Part shown: piece after piece, positions 25,738-34,975 of the stretch
Layout: each line of letters starts with the position of its first letter
Position numbering within the stretch: the stretch's first letter is position 1
From: Kocuria sp.
GTDB taxonomy: Bacteria > Actinomycetota > Actinomycetes > Actinomycetales > Micrococcaceae
Length of the DNA stretch: 64,000 bases
Reading direction: 5' to 3'
Assembly (NCBI GenBank): GCA_030524035.1
Contig: JAUNHG010000002.1
Location: forward strand, 646,471-710,470
Made by a program: the position numbers and the translations under genes
Notes under the pieces: model-generated
The model's database searches: none
What the model saw: only the letters and a program-made list of their open reading frames with translations
Told to the model about the DNA's origin: nothing

Positions 25738-28008
25738 ATGACCACCGATAACAGTTCGTTGCCGCACGGCGACGACTCCACCTCCGTAGGCGAAATGACA
25801 GAAACTGAGGCCAGCGGCCTGCCTAGTCAGCCCGTTACGGAATCCTCAGCAGGAGGTAAGTGCCCTGTAGCGCATGGCGGACAGTTGCCACACCCCACAT
25901 CCGGAGATGCCAACCAGCAGTGGTGGCCCAACCGACTGAACCTCAAGATTCTGGCCAAAGAACAGCCCGTGATCAGTCCGCATGATCCGGACTTTGACTA
26001 CGGTGCCGCTTTCTTGACCCTGGATTTGGAGGAAGTCAAGAAAGACATTGCTGAGGTGCTCACCACCTCGAAAGACTGGTGGCCTGCAGACTTCGGCAAC
26101 TACGGACCTTTCATGATCCGTATGGCGTGGCACTCAGCTGGTACTTACCGTTCCCAAGACGGACGTGGTGGCGCGGGGACCGGCCAGCAACGGTTCGCCC
26201 CCTTAAACTCATGGCCGGATAACGCTTCGCTCGACAAGGCGCGCCGACTGATGTGGCCGGTCAAGAAGAAATATGGCCAGAGTCTTTCTTGGGCTGACTT
26301 GATTGTGCTGACCGGCAACGTAGCCCACGAAATCATGGGAATGCCCACCTTCGGTTTCTCCGGTGGCCGGGTGGATGCCTACGAGCCAGAGGACGACGTT
26401 TACTGGGGTCCGGAAACCGAGTGGACTAACGGTGGTGATCAGCGTTATGAGGGCGACCGCGATCTAGAAAACCCCTTGGCCGCCGTTGAAATGGGGCTCA
26501 TCTATGTCAACCCGGAAGGTCCGGAAGGTGAACCCGATCCCGTGAAATCCGCGCGGGATATCCGTGACACTTTTGCACGCATGGGGATGAACGATGAAGA
26601 AACCGTAGCGCTCATCGCTGGCGGTCACACGTTCGGTAAAACCCACGGCGCCTCCACCGTGCCCGAGCACGTGGGGCCGGAGCCGGAAGCCGCACCATTA
26701 GAGCAGATGGGCTTGGGATGGAAGAACTCTTACGGGTCCGGTGCTGGTCGGGACGCCATCACTTCTGGCCTGGAAGTCACGTGGACTTACCATCCCACCC
26801 GGTGGGACAACGAGTTCCTCCACATCCTCTATGCCTATGAGTGGGAGTTGTTCCAGTCTCCGGCAGGCGCCCATCAGTGGCGTCCAGTTAATCGTGGCGG
26901 TTCAGATATGGTGCCCGAGGCCGACGGCAATGGGCGTCGGGAGCCACGCATGCTGACCTCTGACCTGGCTCTGCGTTTTGATCCGGCTTATGACGCCATT
27001 TCGCGCCGCTTTAAGGACGACTTTGCAGCGTTCCAGGATGCCTATTCCCGTGCCTGGTTCAAGCTAACCCACCGCGACATGGGGCCGATTGCCCGGCATT
27101 TGGGCGCAGAGGTCCCCACGGAAGAACTAGTGTGGATGGACCCCGTTCCCGCAGCACCGTCCGCGCCTGGGAGTGCTGAAGTTCAGGCGATCAAGAACGC
27201 CGTCGCTGCCACTGGGCTGTCCGTCACCGATGTAGTGAAAACTGCATGGGCTGCTGCATCCACGTTCCGGAATTCGGATTTCCGTGGTGGCGCTAATGGT
27301 GGTCGCATCCGCCTGGAGCCACAGCGATCCTGGGAGGTTAACGAACCCGCCATCACAGGGCCGGTCATTTCCACCCTGGAATCTATTGCCGCCGAGCACG
27401 GTGTTTCCTTTGCCGACGCCCTGGTGATTGCTGGTAACTGGGCTATCGAAAAGGCCGCAGCCGATGGCGGGGTGTCCGTCACGGTCCCGTTCACTGCGGG
27501 GCGTGGGGACTCTTCCCAGGAACAAACGGATGTTCAGACCTTCAGCTTCCTAGAACCGAAAGTTGATGGTTTCCGCAATTACGATCCTCGTAACAACAAG
27601 GAGTTCCCCGCAGAATTCGCCTTGATTGATCGCGCCAATCTCTTGGGCGTTTCCGCCCCAGAGATGACCGTGCTGGTGGCTGGTTTGCGTGTGCTGGGGG
27701 CCGTATATGGCGATTCGCAGGACGGCGTATTCACGGACCGTGTGGGTGTGCTCTCCAACGATTTCCTGGTGGCGTTGACTGACATCGATACCCAGTGGGA
27801 AAAGGTTTCCGAAGGTCATTACCGTGGGGTGACCGCTGATGGCCGCGAATGGACCGGCACCCGCAACGATCTCGTCTTCGGGGCCAACTCCGAACTACGC
27901 ACCGTGGCAGAGGTGTACGCCGCCGACGACGCACAGGAAAAGTTTGTCCACGACTTCGTTAAAGCGTGGGCGAAGGTCATGGACGCCGACCGGTTCGACG
28001 TGAAGTGA
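25738..28008 (+). CDS. katG: Catalase-peroxidase KatG
   Basis: A 756-residue bifunctional haem enzyme that removes hydrogen peroxide. The distal haem side has the catalytic Arg-Trp-His in [13 protein letters not shown] (about residue 128) and the proximal His in [10 protein letters not shown] (about residue 301). The covalent Trp-Tyr-Met adduct is supported by that Trp, the Tyr in [13 protein letters not shown] and the Met in [10 protein letters not shown]. The Ser equivalent to M. tuberculosis Ser315 is kept (AITSGLEV). The second, haem-free domain is complete. ATG 25738 has GAAAGGACC upstream. It is regulated with furA and followed by a terminator. In M. tuberculosis KatG activates isoniazid. 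Confidence 0.98.
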   Translation: MTTDNSSLPHGDDSTSVGEMTETEASGLPSQPVTESSAGGKCPVAHGGQLPHPTSGDANQQWWPNRLNLKILAKEQPVISPHDPDFDYGAAFLTLDLEEVKKDIAEVLTTSKDWWPADFGNYGPFMIRMAWHSAGTYRSQDGRGGAGTGQQRFAPLNSWPDNASLDKARRLMWPVKKKYGQSLSWADLIVLTGNVAHEIMGMPTFGFSGGRVDAYEPEDDVYWGPETEWTNGGDQRYEGDRDLENPLAAVEMGLIYVNPEGPEGEPDPVKSARDIRDTFARMGMNDEETVALIAGGHTFGKTHGASTVPEHVGPEPEAAPLEQMGLGWKNSYGSGAGRDAITSGLEVTWTYHPTRWDNEFLHILYAYEWELFQSPAGAHQWRPVNRGGSDMVPEADGNGRREPRMLTSDLALRFDPAYDAISRRFKDDFAAFQDAYSRAWFKLTHRDMGPIARHLGAEVPTEELVWMDPVPAAPSAPGSAEVQAIKNAVAATGLSVTDVVKTAWAAASTFRNSDFRGGANGGRIRLEPQRSWEVNEPAITGPVISTLESIAAEHGVSFADALVIAGNWAIEKAAADGGVSVTVPFTAGRGDSSQEQTDVQTFSFLEPKVDGFRNYDPRNNKEFPAEFALIDRANLLGVSAPEMTVLVAGLRVLGAVYGDSQDGVFTDRVGVLSNDFLVALTDIDTQWEKVSEGHYRGVTADGREWTGTRNDLVFGANSELRTVAEVYAADDAQEKFVHDFVKAWAKVMDADRFDVK

Positions 28009-28058
28009 TTGCCTCCCTCCGTGGGTGACGACCAGCGTCAAAGCCTACGGAGACTACA

Positions 28059-28108
28059 ACGGTCCCGTCCCAGCAGCCCCGCGCGGGGTGGAGGGGCGGG
28101 ACCGTTTT
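28059..28108 (+). terminator. Intrinsic terminator after katG
   Basis: CGGTCCCG (28060-28067) pairs with CGGGACCG (28097-28104), with an inner CCCCGCGCGGGG hairpin, and TTTTAT follows directly. It ends the furA-katG transcript about 50 bases beyond the katG stop and marks the change to AT-richer DNA. Confidence 0.85.
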
Positions 28109-28228
28109 ATGCACATCAAGCTCGTTCCCCGATCAACCACACTGCTGCCATGACATCAAGTACGGACGAAACTCCATCATGGCTTCATGGGCTTAAGATG
28201 TCATCTGGGCCACAATCCAAGACGTAGT

Positions 28229-28245
28229 GTGGTTATCATAACCAC
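28229..28245. promoter_or_regulatory. 17-base perfect palindrome
   Basis: GTGGTTATCATAACCAC has eight-base perfect arms around one central base. It lies ten bases beyond the stop of the broken small gene on the minus strand and about 740 bases before the TagF-like gene. Such symmetry suits a dimeric repressor or a recombinase; no partner is identified. Confidence 0.45.
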
Positions 28246-28255
28246 TTCACCCTTT

Positions 28256-28560
28256 TCACAAAGCACACCATTCATATGTAGACTGAATCGTTGAATTTCT
28301 ATACTCGTCTCGATCCCGAAATTCAATAATGTCACCAGAGTGCTTATTCCACCAGCCGCGAAAATTGTCAGGCTCACCCTGAAAAAGCATCCCCCCAAAA
28401 AAGGGAAGCATGACGCCAGGCGCTGTAGCATCTGCAAAATTATAAACATCTATTGCATAAAAATCTTCAATATCGCATTCACCCCCTCCAGCGCTTCACA
28501 AGAGATGAATTTACTGAAGACCATCAAGTCACTATGCGTTGCAATTCTTGTTACTGCCAC
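28256..28560 (-). pseudogene. Small unknown gene broken by a one-base frameshift in a G run
   Basis: Two frames that read like protein abut here. The first starts at GTG 28560, with GGAG seven bases upstream, and runs through HSDLMVFSKFISCEALEG. The second continues with ECDIEDFYAIDVYNF and LPFFGGMLFQGEPDNF, then FRGWWNKHSGDIIEF and STYEWCAL, to a stop at 28256. They join if one base is added to the G5 run (C5 at 28482-28486 on the plus strand), giving about 101 residues. The protein is acidic and rich in aromatic residues; I do not recognise the family. It could be a dead gene, a phase-variable gene or a sequencing error. Coding is supported by the matched start signal and composition. Confidence 0.55.
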
Positions 28561-28606
28561 ATTCTAGCTCCACGGAACACTCACATCCGCGTCACGCGGC
28601 AGGTAC

Positions 28607-28740
28607 TCAGACCTCCCGGGTAACCGAAAAGGCGTCAAAGTACAGCCGCATACCAGGCACCAGGCACGTTTAGATCGATCGGCTGATCAATGACATATGA
28701 CCTGGAGAGGACGCCACGCCGTCTGACCTTGACGCCAAGA
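28607..28740 (-). pseudogene. Possible decayed coding remnant
   Basis: Upstream of the broken small gene on the same strand, one frame gives RSYVIDQPIDLNVPGAWYAA and then stops. The neighbouring frame continues YFDAFSVTREV to a TGA at 28607-28609. Deleting one base joins them. The combined stretch reads like the end of a protein, but no start or family can be given. It could be a chance open frame. Confidence 0.25.
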
Positions 28741-28802
28741 CAAGTACTGACCAAAAGAGGAGCACAGGGGCGAGGCCCGACAAATAAGATGATTTTACAT
28801 CT

Positions 28803-28823
28803 CATGATCCATGAGGGATCATG
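28803..28823. promoter_or_regulatory. Inverted repeat upstream of the island operon
   Basis: CATGATCC and GGATCATG form a perfect eight-base inverted repeat with a five-base loop, about 165 bases before the TagF-like ATG. It could be an operator for the capsule-type operon. Assigned on symmetry and position only. Confidence 0.35.
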
Positions 28824-28987
28824 GAGTGATCTGACTGATACCACTCAAGCATCTATGTCGCAGACAGTGTTGGCACGAAGCGGCGGAGGCCGATTAACAT
28901 GTTATTGCATAAAAACCCATACCGGCTGTTCTGAAAACGCGCCCCCACACATACCCCTGGGCACCCCCAAACCCCGAGGTCTCACCT

Positions 28988-31003
28988 ATGCACCCTGCAC
29001 CCCGCCTGCTTACCATCATTCTGGAATGCCAGGGGAAGCTTGACCGCGAAGGCGTCACATATCGCCGACTCCTCAACGCCCGCCTCAAGGCAGAGGACCA
29101 GTACAACATTCACCTCCACGACGGCAATCTTGACACGACATCTATCCATGAGTACTCACGCACAATCAAGAGCAAATATATTTTTTTCGTGCGGTCTACA
29201 CATGAAATTTCATCTAATTTTCTAACGACTCTTCTTCGCCACCTGAAAAATCAAACCCTCTACCTTGCCGAACCCATTATTTTTAGCGGCAAAATACCTG
29301 ACCGTCTTGACACGAATGCGGCAACTACATACACGCGCGATACTGACTTTTACGGCATAGCATTCAATACATCACGTCTTCGTGACTTCTTAGATGCGGA
29401 ATATGATCTGGATTCCTCCGCACTCTACATTTCCTACCGCCTTTATTGGGGAATTAATAAAGTCAAGCCACTCGAGACTGGCTATTCAACAGCTTCAGAC
29501 ACTAAAGCCGCCATTGGCATTCAAATATCTCCCGGAACCAATCGGTTACTACCCCTAATTTCCAGCAACTCACCCCAGCTGCGCACCTACATACTCCGCT
29601 ATCTTATCCTGTTCCTTCGAGGGCTTCGTGAGTCAAAGAATTCCGATGTTTCACTACGGCACATCCGTGAAATCATCCGAATGTTTGATTTGACCTCTGT
29701 CTTGGATCAATCACGAACGCTGCAACCTTTTGAGACGGCCTGGATTCGGTGGCTCGATGACACATCGCAAAGCGGTTACCTGTACAAGCGCCTGACAGAT
29801 CGGGACAATTACCTAGTTTTTGCACTCGGTAACCGACCCCTCGAAGCTGAGATACCGCTGTATCGATGCCGGCTGGGCGAGGATATTATCCAGATTGGTA
29901 AATCATACCGGCCTACCAGCCTCCGACCTGGCCTTAAAGATCCCAAGGTGGTCGATTTTTATCGAAACCCTATAACATCACATTCAACCATATTATTTTT
30001 TGATCGACCCATGCAGGCCGATGATAATGCAGAGCATTTGTATCGATACTTCCGAAAAAATTACCCTGAATATTCACAAGTTTTCTTTGCTTTGAATTCT
30101 AAATCTCCCGACTGGAAACGGCTAGAGCGAGCGGGATTCCAACTCGTCCAAATGTTCAGTCATGAGTTTCGCGAACTCTTTCTGCGCTCCGATCTTGTAG
30201 TATCGTCTCAGATTTACAATTTGCAATATCGCGGAAAATCGCTTGTGAACTCACGCTTTGTCTATCTCCAACATGGCATCCAGCTCAATGACATGAGTGA
30301 TTGGGTACTTTCCAAGCACTTTGATGTTTTTGTGGCAACAGGTAAACTCGAAGCAGACTATCTAGCCGCCCTGGCCCCTGTGGAAACCCTGAACTCTGGG
30401 TTGCCGCGTTTGGAATCACTGAAGCGGACACCTACGCAAAACCCGAAACTTTTGTTTATGCCGACTTGGCGTTTCAACCTGCATCAGCATTCTGACGGCA
30501 CATTCACCAGTTCGGACTATTATCGGGCCATAGATGCTATTTTGACGGATCATTCTCTTCTAAGTTTCCTCGAAGAAAAAAATGCGACTCTTGAAATAAA
30601 ACTCCATCCGAATGTAGAAAAGCGGGCTCATCTTTTTCATTTCTCCGATCGAGTACGTCACTCATCCATGAGCTACCGCGAGGCTTTTCAATCGGCGGAG
30701 TTCGTCTTCACGGATTACAGTTCCGCAGTCCTCGACGCCGCCTTCATCGGGACGCCAATCGCGTACTACCAGTGGGATGCTCATGAGTTTTTCGAAGACC
30801 AACCATACGGAAGTCGCCTTGATTACCGAAATCAAGGGCTAGGGCCCACATACTTTGAGCACAGTGAAATCATTGAGCATATTGTGTCAAGAAGATACCT
30901 GCTGCCCGATCCGATCAGCGAGGCACGACGGGAAGTGTTCTTTGAAGGTGTTGACGGGGAACATATCTGCCAAACCATCGTGGAAAGGATGTTGCAACTG
31001 TGA
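28988..31003 (+). CDS. TagF-like CDP-glycerol glycerophosphotransferase family protein
   Basis: A 671-residue polymerase-type enzyme. The C-terminal half (from about residue 340) matches the CDP-glycerol glycerophosphotransferase family PF04464. It shows YLQHGIQLNDMSDW with the catalytic His, DVFVATGKLEADYL, LLFMPTWR, IKLHP and FVFTDYSSAVLDAAFIGTPIAYY, the acceptor and nucleotide motifs of TagF-like enzymes. The N-terminal half is a separate domain I do not recognise, possibly a degenerate glycosyltransferase. It probably builds a polyol- or sugar-phosphate polymer. ATG 28988 follows GAGGT by eight bases. It is the first gene of a three-gene operon, with a GTGA overlap to the next. The DNA is clearly AT-richer than its surroundings, suggesting transfer. 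Confidence 0.82.
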   Translation: MHPAPRLLTIILECQGKLDREGVTYRRLLNARLKAEDQYNIHLHDGNLDTTSIHEYSRTIKSKYIFFVRSTHEISSNFLTTLLRHLKNQTLYLAEPIIFSGKIPDRLDTNAATTYTRDTDFYGIAFNTSRLRDFLDAEYDLDSSALYISYRLYWGINKVKPLETGYSTASDTKAAIGIQISPGTNRLLPLISSNSPQLRTYILRYLILFLRGLRESKNSDVSLRHIREIIRMFDLTSVLDQSRTLQPFETAWIRWLDDTSQSGYLYKRLTDRDNYLVFALGNRPLEAEIPLYRCRLGEDIIQIGKSYRPTSLRPGLKDPKVVDFYRNPITSHSTILFFDRPMQADDNAEHLYRYFRKNYPEYSQVFFALNSKSPDWKRLERAGFQLVQMFSHEFRELFLRSDLVVSSQIYNLQYRGKSLVNSRFVYLQHGIQLNDMSDWVLSKHFDVFVATGKLEADYLAALAPVETLNSGLPRLESLKRTPTQNPKLLFMPTWRFNLHQHSDGTFTSSDYYRAIDAILTDHSLLSFLEEKNATLEIKLHPNVEKRAHLFHFSDRVRHSSMSYREAFQSAEFVFTDYSSAVLDAAFIGTPIAYYQWDAHEFFEDQPYGSRLDYRNQGLGPTYFEHSEIIEHIVSRRYLLPDPISEARREVFFEGVDGEHICQTIVERMLQL

Positions 31004-32958
31004 GCAAAACATTCCATCCGATCCAACGCTCGCTGATGACTAAGATGGCTCCCCTCACGCAAAAGTTCACAGCCAGCGCGCGAACCCTCGCTTATTCCAG
31101 CACTTCCCGACGACTTGCACGGAGGTTCGTCGAAGATCCAGCAGCGGACCGTATTATATCAGAAATCGAACGTCGCGGCCACGGCGCTAAACTGCGACGG
31201 CTCGCATCGCAGCCATTACCCCCAGGTACCTACTTTGCAAAACTGACTATCCATCACTGGAAGAAGCATCAGAATAAGACTTTCCAATTGATCGAAGGCG
31301 ATCGAGTTGTTTACGGCAATAAAATCGAGCCTCCCGCTCGAGGATTTGAACTCGAATACCGCAACATAATTGTAACCTCCGAAGATCCAAGCGATTTTCG
31401 GTTAGACATAGATGCCAATTACACTTTGCTCATCGGACGCGGTGCTTTCACCACAGCCGAACAAGTTCGATATGATGAACAATATGGAGTCAAGCAACAC
31501 GGTGATCTCTTCTACTCAATCCGCGGCAATGCCGTTAATCCTAGCCGAATATTGGTGACATTTCCAGGATTTGGTCCGTCAACGTCAAGAATATCATATG
31601 CAGTAAGTTATCTCAAAGATATTAGAGACGATGAACTTTCCGAAACTCTCATGATTTGCTTCCAGGATAGATATATGGTTGCAGGAACATACATGCAGGT
31701 TGATAATGCAAATGTTTCCCTGCGGGAGCGAATTCAAACTACCATTGAGGGATTCTTGGATAAATATGACATTTCACAAAACAATGTAATGTTCTTTGGC
31801 GCTTCCAAAGGCGGCAGTATTGCCATCTATGCTGCCGAGGCCTTCCCGCAGGCGCGCCTGTTGATCGTCGTACCTCAGATGAATCTCCCATACTATCTAG
31901 ACAAACCGTTTTTCCGGGACAATATTTACCGCCTACCCGCACTCCGTGTGGAGAACCAGCCATATGATCTAATGCGGCGCTATTTTGACGAAGAGCGAAA
32001 AATTGACTACTTTTACACGGATCGTGACGAACAGTCTAATTTCTCTCTCATCGAGTTCGTGCGAGATGTCTCTGGATTGACGAAATACCGCGTAGACGGG
32101 GAGCATTCGGAGGTGGCCAAGAAAGCTTTGCCCACTATCCTTGCGGTCATGAAGGGGTTCCTCCGGGGTACTCCAGACGCTCCAACCCATGAAACCCTCC
32201 CGAGTAGTCAACTTTTAGCATTTCCAGCCAGTAAGGGAGTGGGATTCCAAATTCGCCTACGTGATGACGCTTTGCTCAAATCGGGTGCTGGCACAAATGT
32301 ACTTCTGGAAACTGATCTAGGCGCTACAAAGCTACGACAGCTGATTTCGGACCACACATACGATTTCATTAAGTACACAGCTCCTGGCGAACGAATGTTT
32401 GCGGCGTTACATGCCCCGGCTGGTGTTCATACCTTGCTACACACCACATCTGAGGGCTGGTTTCGGAAAGTGACCCTTCCTGCCGCAGCACCGCGGGTGG
32501 AGATTGTGTCACCAAAGATCATTACCGGACTGGATGCGCCCCTGGACCTGTCACCAACATCCGAACTCAGGAAATATGCCGTTTTGGCTGAAACTAACTA
32601 CCCGGTTTCCACATATCAATATGTGGTACAAGAAGGAGTAGCCGACGGAAATAGTGTGGTCGTTTTTATTACCCCCCGGGGTGCCAAACCGAGCGTCAAC
32701 GCGTTGGATTCTCCTGTTGAACGGCCATATCTTATAATTGCCGCTTCCCCATCCAAACGAGCTCAAAAATTTGCACTTTTTGTGCACCGAGTAGCCATCA
32801 CCGCTGGTGTAGAGCATGTGAGTGTGGTCATTACGGACCCAATGGTGTCGGACGAGGAGATTGATGATCTGAAAAACCTTTATGGTCCAGATGTTTCCTG
32901 TTATGATTTCCGCCCTTCCTCTGAATTCCCTTCCGTCGCATCTGACCGACAAGCGTGA
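31000..32958 (+). CDS. Alpha/beta-hydrolase-fold capsule protein (XcbB/CpsF-like)
   Basis: A 652-residue cytosolic protein. The central part is an alpha/beta-hydrolase fold: ILVTFPGFGPSTSRISYA (about residue 185), the nucleophile elbow MFFGASKGGSIAIYAAE (Ser near residue 269) and a likely catalytic His in YRVDGEHSEV (about residue 368). G-x-S-K-G-G in this setting recalls the XcbB/CpsF proteins of capsule loci. That match is from memory of the family and is tentative. The N-terminal 150 residues and the C-terminal 250 are beta-rich and unassigned. GTG 31000 overlaps the previous stop (GTGA), so the two proteins are translationally coupled. It probably modifies or transfers the polymer made by its neighbour. 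Confidence 0.6.
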   Translation: MSKTFHPIQRSLMTKMAPLTQKFTASARTLAYSSTSRRLARRFVEDPAADRIISEIERRGHGAKLRRLASQPLPPGTYFAKLTIHHWKKHQNKTFQLIEGDRVVYGNKIEPPARGFELEYRNIIVTSEDPSDFRLDIDANYTLLIGRGAFTTAEQVRYDEQYGVKQHGDLFYSIRGNAVNPSRILVTFPGFGPSTSRISYAVSYLKDIRDDELSETLMICFQDRYMVAGTYMQVDNANVSLRERIQTTIEGFLDKYDISQNNVMFFGASKGGSIAIYAAEAFPQARLLIVVPQMNLPYYLDKPFFRDNIYRLPALRVENQPYDLMRRYFDEERKIDYFYTDRDEQSNFSLIEFVRDVSGLTKYRVDGEHSEVAKKALPTILAVMKGFLRGTPDAPTHETLPSSQLLAFPASKGVGFQIRLRDDALLKSGAGTNVLLETDLGATKLRQLISDHTYDFIKYTAPGERMFAALHAPAGVHTLLHTTSEGWFRKVTLPAAAPRVEIVSPKIITGLDAPLDLSPTSELRKYAVLAETNYPVSTYQYVVQEGVADGNSVVVFITPRGAKPSVNALDSPVERPYLIIAASPSKRAQKFALFVHRVAITAGVEHVSVVITDPMVSDEEIDDLKNLYGPDVSCYDFRPSSEFPSVASDRQA

Positions 32959-32970
32959 AAGAGAGCGGTC

Positions 32971-33675
32971 ATGGCCGTCACTGTCAATAAAATTGAGTCC
33001 TATGAGGATGAAAATGGGAATCGAATTATATTCGAAGGCCCTGAGCCGATTACCGAAGGCATTACAGTCCTCTTTAGGGGATTCAATAATGTTTTAAGAG
33101 TCGCCGCGGGTGCGCGAATCCATCAACTGTATGTTCGTTTTGATTCTCATAATGGTGAATGTTCCATCGGAGGTAATTCAGGTGTTGCTTCGCTCAAGGC
33201 TGGTATTCGTGTAGGTCAGGATTCCAAAGTAATACTGGGGAACAACGTGTCTACTACTGCACATGTTGATCTTTCTGCGGTAGAGGGTACAACGATCAAC
33301 ATCGGCGACGACGTGATGATCGCCACAGGGGTGCGCGTCCGAACAGACGACGGCCATCCGATTTTTGATGTGGTGAGTGAGAAAAGAGTTAATCCTGCGC
33401 GATCCATAAGCGTGGGCAATCACGTCTGGCTAGCCATTGACTCTTTCCTTCTCGGTGGCGCAAGTATCGGTGAAGGCAGTGTGGTTGGGGCGCGTTCCCT
33501 AGTCACAAAGAGCTTTCCGAACAACTGTATTGTGGCCGGCGTTCCCGCGACCCTCATTCGGCGTGACATCGCGTGGGAACGCCCGCATCTTTCGGTAGTA
33601 CGCCCGTACTATAAACCGGATGCAACGACTGTGACGAAGTCCGATTACTGGCATGAGACGAATGATGACGTTTGA
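32971..33675 (+). CDS. Hexapeptide-repeat O-acetyltransferase
   Basis: A 234-residue left-handed beta-helix acyltransferase, third gene of the capsule-type operon, 12 bases after the previous stop. Hexapeptide turns run from about residue 60 to 190: IRVGQDSKVILGNNVSTTAHVDLSA, NIGDDVMIATGVRVRTDDGHPIFD (catalytic His in DDGHPI), SISVGNHVWLAIDSFLLGGASIGEGSVVGARSLVTKSFPNNCIVAGVPATLI. The closest types are polysaccharide O-acetyltransferases such as those of capsule loci. It likely decorates the polymer made by the TagF-like protein. Codon use is AT-rich like its two partners. Confidence 0.82.
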   Translation: MAVTVNKIESYEDENGNRIIFEGPEPITEGITVLFRGFNNVLRVAAGARIHQLYVRFDSHNGECSIGGNSGVASLKAGIRVGQDSKVILGNNVSTTAHVDLSAVEGTTINIGDDVMIATGVRVRTDDGHPIFDVVSEKRVNPARSISVGNHVWLAIDSFLLGGASIGEGSVVGARSLVTKSFPNNCIVAGVPATLIRRDIAWERPHLSVVRPYYKPDATTVTKSDYWHETNDDV

Positions 33676-33751
33676 AGGCCTCGGGGTAGCATGACGGGGC
33701 CACCCTTCGCAGCCAGCGGAGAATTCTTTGCATAAAATCCCCGCTAGATGA

Positions 33752-34975
33752 CTATTTACTGAGGGCGTGGCTAATGCCTTCATAACTTTTATGCCACAAC
33801 CACTCCAACGGGCCACGCGTGAAGAAGTGCAACCATACGAGGCTAAAAGCTACAAGAAATAGGGCCAAGCCACAGTAAATGGCTAGGGTCCACCACACAG
33901 CCTGCGCTCCTTCAATCCGACCAGCTACGCCAAACCCCCAGTCATAAAAAATGATGGATGCCAGAATGTTCTGAACGATATAACAGGTCAGAGCCATCTT
34001 CCCCACAGCACTCAGCGCTGTGCCTATCACTCCGACTCGATTTCGGTTCGCGTACCAGGCGGCCACCACTGCTAGAACCCCACATGCCACCATACTGGAT
34101 GTGATGTACCGGGCAATAGACCCGGTGTACTCCGTCAGAAACAAGCGGCAACACCAGTCGAGGGGCAGCCCCACACCAAAGGCAAACGCCATGGTCTGCA
34201 TCCGTAGTTTTTTGCCCTCGGCTTTAAAGATCCCCGCTCGGTATAGGTGCGCCCCTACCAAAAAAATTCCCATGCCCATGAAAAACATAATGGGAATTTC
34301 CATTCGACCGCCCACAAATTGAGCAATCCGTTCATACACCATGGACCCATAAGATGCGGTGGACATGTAAGTCACTGGAGCAAAAAAATCGCCCTTAGTT
34401 TCAATGCCGCTAGAAGGATCCAGGCCGTCGGAAATATTTGCCAGGAAATATATTACATCCAGTAGAATAATTATTATTATATGTAAGCTTAAACCCAAGA
34501 TCATCCAAAATTTTTGGACTCTGGGATCCGTCATCATGATGACGGAAACAGCCAGTGCGGTGAAGCCGTATCCCATCAGCACGTCGTGCTCAAAGATGAA
34601 AATATAGTTCAAAAAACCATAAAGAATAAGAACCGCCGCCCTCCAAGGATAGCTCCCTGGCCAGGAACTACCTTGACGAATAGCAGCCTGGCGTTGGATT
34701 TCCAGGCCGATGCCAAACATAATGGTTAAAAGACTGATAAATTTACCGTCAGTTACCAAACTAAAAGGAATATAAATCACTGCAAAAAATTTACCGTACT
34801 CATCCGCTATTCCCGCATTTCCGATCAGGACTTTCCCCAGGGGGTTCGGGGTAGAGAAAATCCAAATATTGGTCAGCAATACGCCTAGGATGGCGATACC
34901 GCGCAGAACATCTAAAGCCGCAATTCGGCCTTTGTGCATAACATCGACAGCGACGGCGGGAATTGGCGATTGCAT
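33752..34975 (-). CDS. DUF418 (YeiB-type) multipass membrane protein
   Basis: A 407-residue integral membrane protein of the DUF418/YeiB family. It starts with RIAALDVLRGIAILGVLLTNI, the family hallmark, has about eight to ten hydrophobic helices and ends with the DUF418 signature WLHFFTRGPLEWLWHKSYEG. Related families include acyltransferase-3 membrane proteins; the substrate is unknown. In this setting it might help export or acylate the surface polymer, but that is inference from neighbourhood alone. ATG 34975 has AAAGGG upstream. It converges on the O-acetyltransferase gene with about 75 bases between. AT-rich like the island. Confidence 0.88.
   Translation of the reverse strand: MQSPIPAVAVDVMHKGRIAALDVLRGIAILGVLLTNIWIFSTPNPLGKVLIGNAGIADEYGKFFAVIYIPFSLVTDGKFISLLTIMFGIGLEIQRQAAIRQGSSWPGSYPWRAAVLILYGFLNYIFIFEHDVLMGYGFTALAVSVIMMTDPRVQKFWMILGLSLHIIIIILLDVIYFLANISDGLDPSSGIETKGDFFAPVTYMSTASYGSMVYERIAQFVGGRMEIPIMFFMGMGIFLVGAHLYRAGIFKAEGKKLRMQTMAFAFGVGLPLDWCCRLFLTEYTGSIARYITSSMVACGVLAVVAAWYANRNRVGVIGTALSAVGKMALTCYIVQNILASIIFYDWGFGVAGRIEGAQAVWWTLAIYCGLALFLVAFSLVWLHFFTRGPLEWLWHKSYEGISHALSK

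Larger units (their letters stand above)
28109..28987. other. AT-richer gap at the left edge of the accessory island
   Basis: Nearly 900 bases between katG and the TagF-like gene without an intact long gene. It contains a 17-base palindrome (28229-28245), a broken small gene on the minus strand (28256-28560), a second, fainter coding remnant (28607-28740), a hairpin (28803-28823) and presumably the island promoter. Base composition shifts from the GC-rich katG to the AT-richer island here. Confidence 0.6.

Noticed and set aside
26464..27525. Long antisense open frames opposite katG
   Set aside because: They are mirror frames of a highly GC-biased gene with no family match or start signals.
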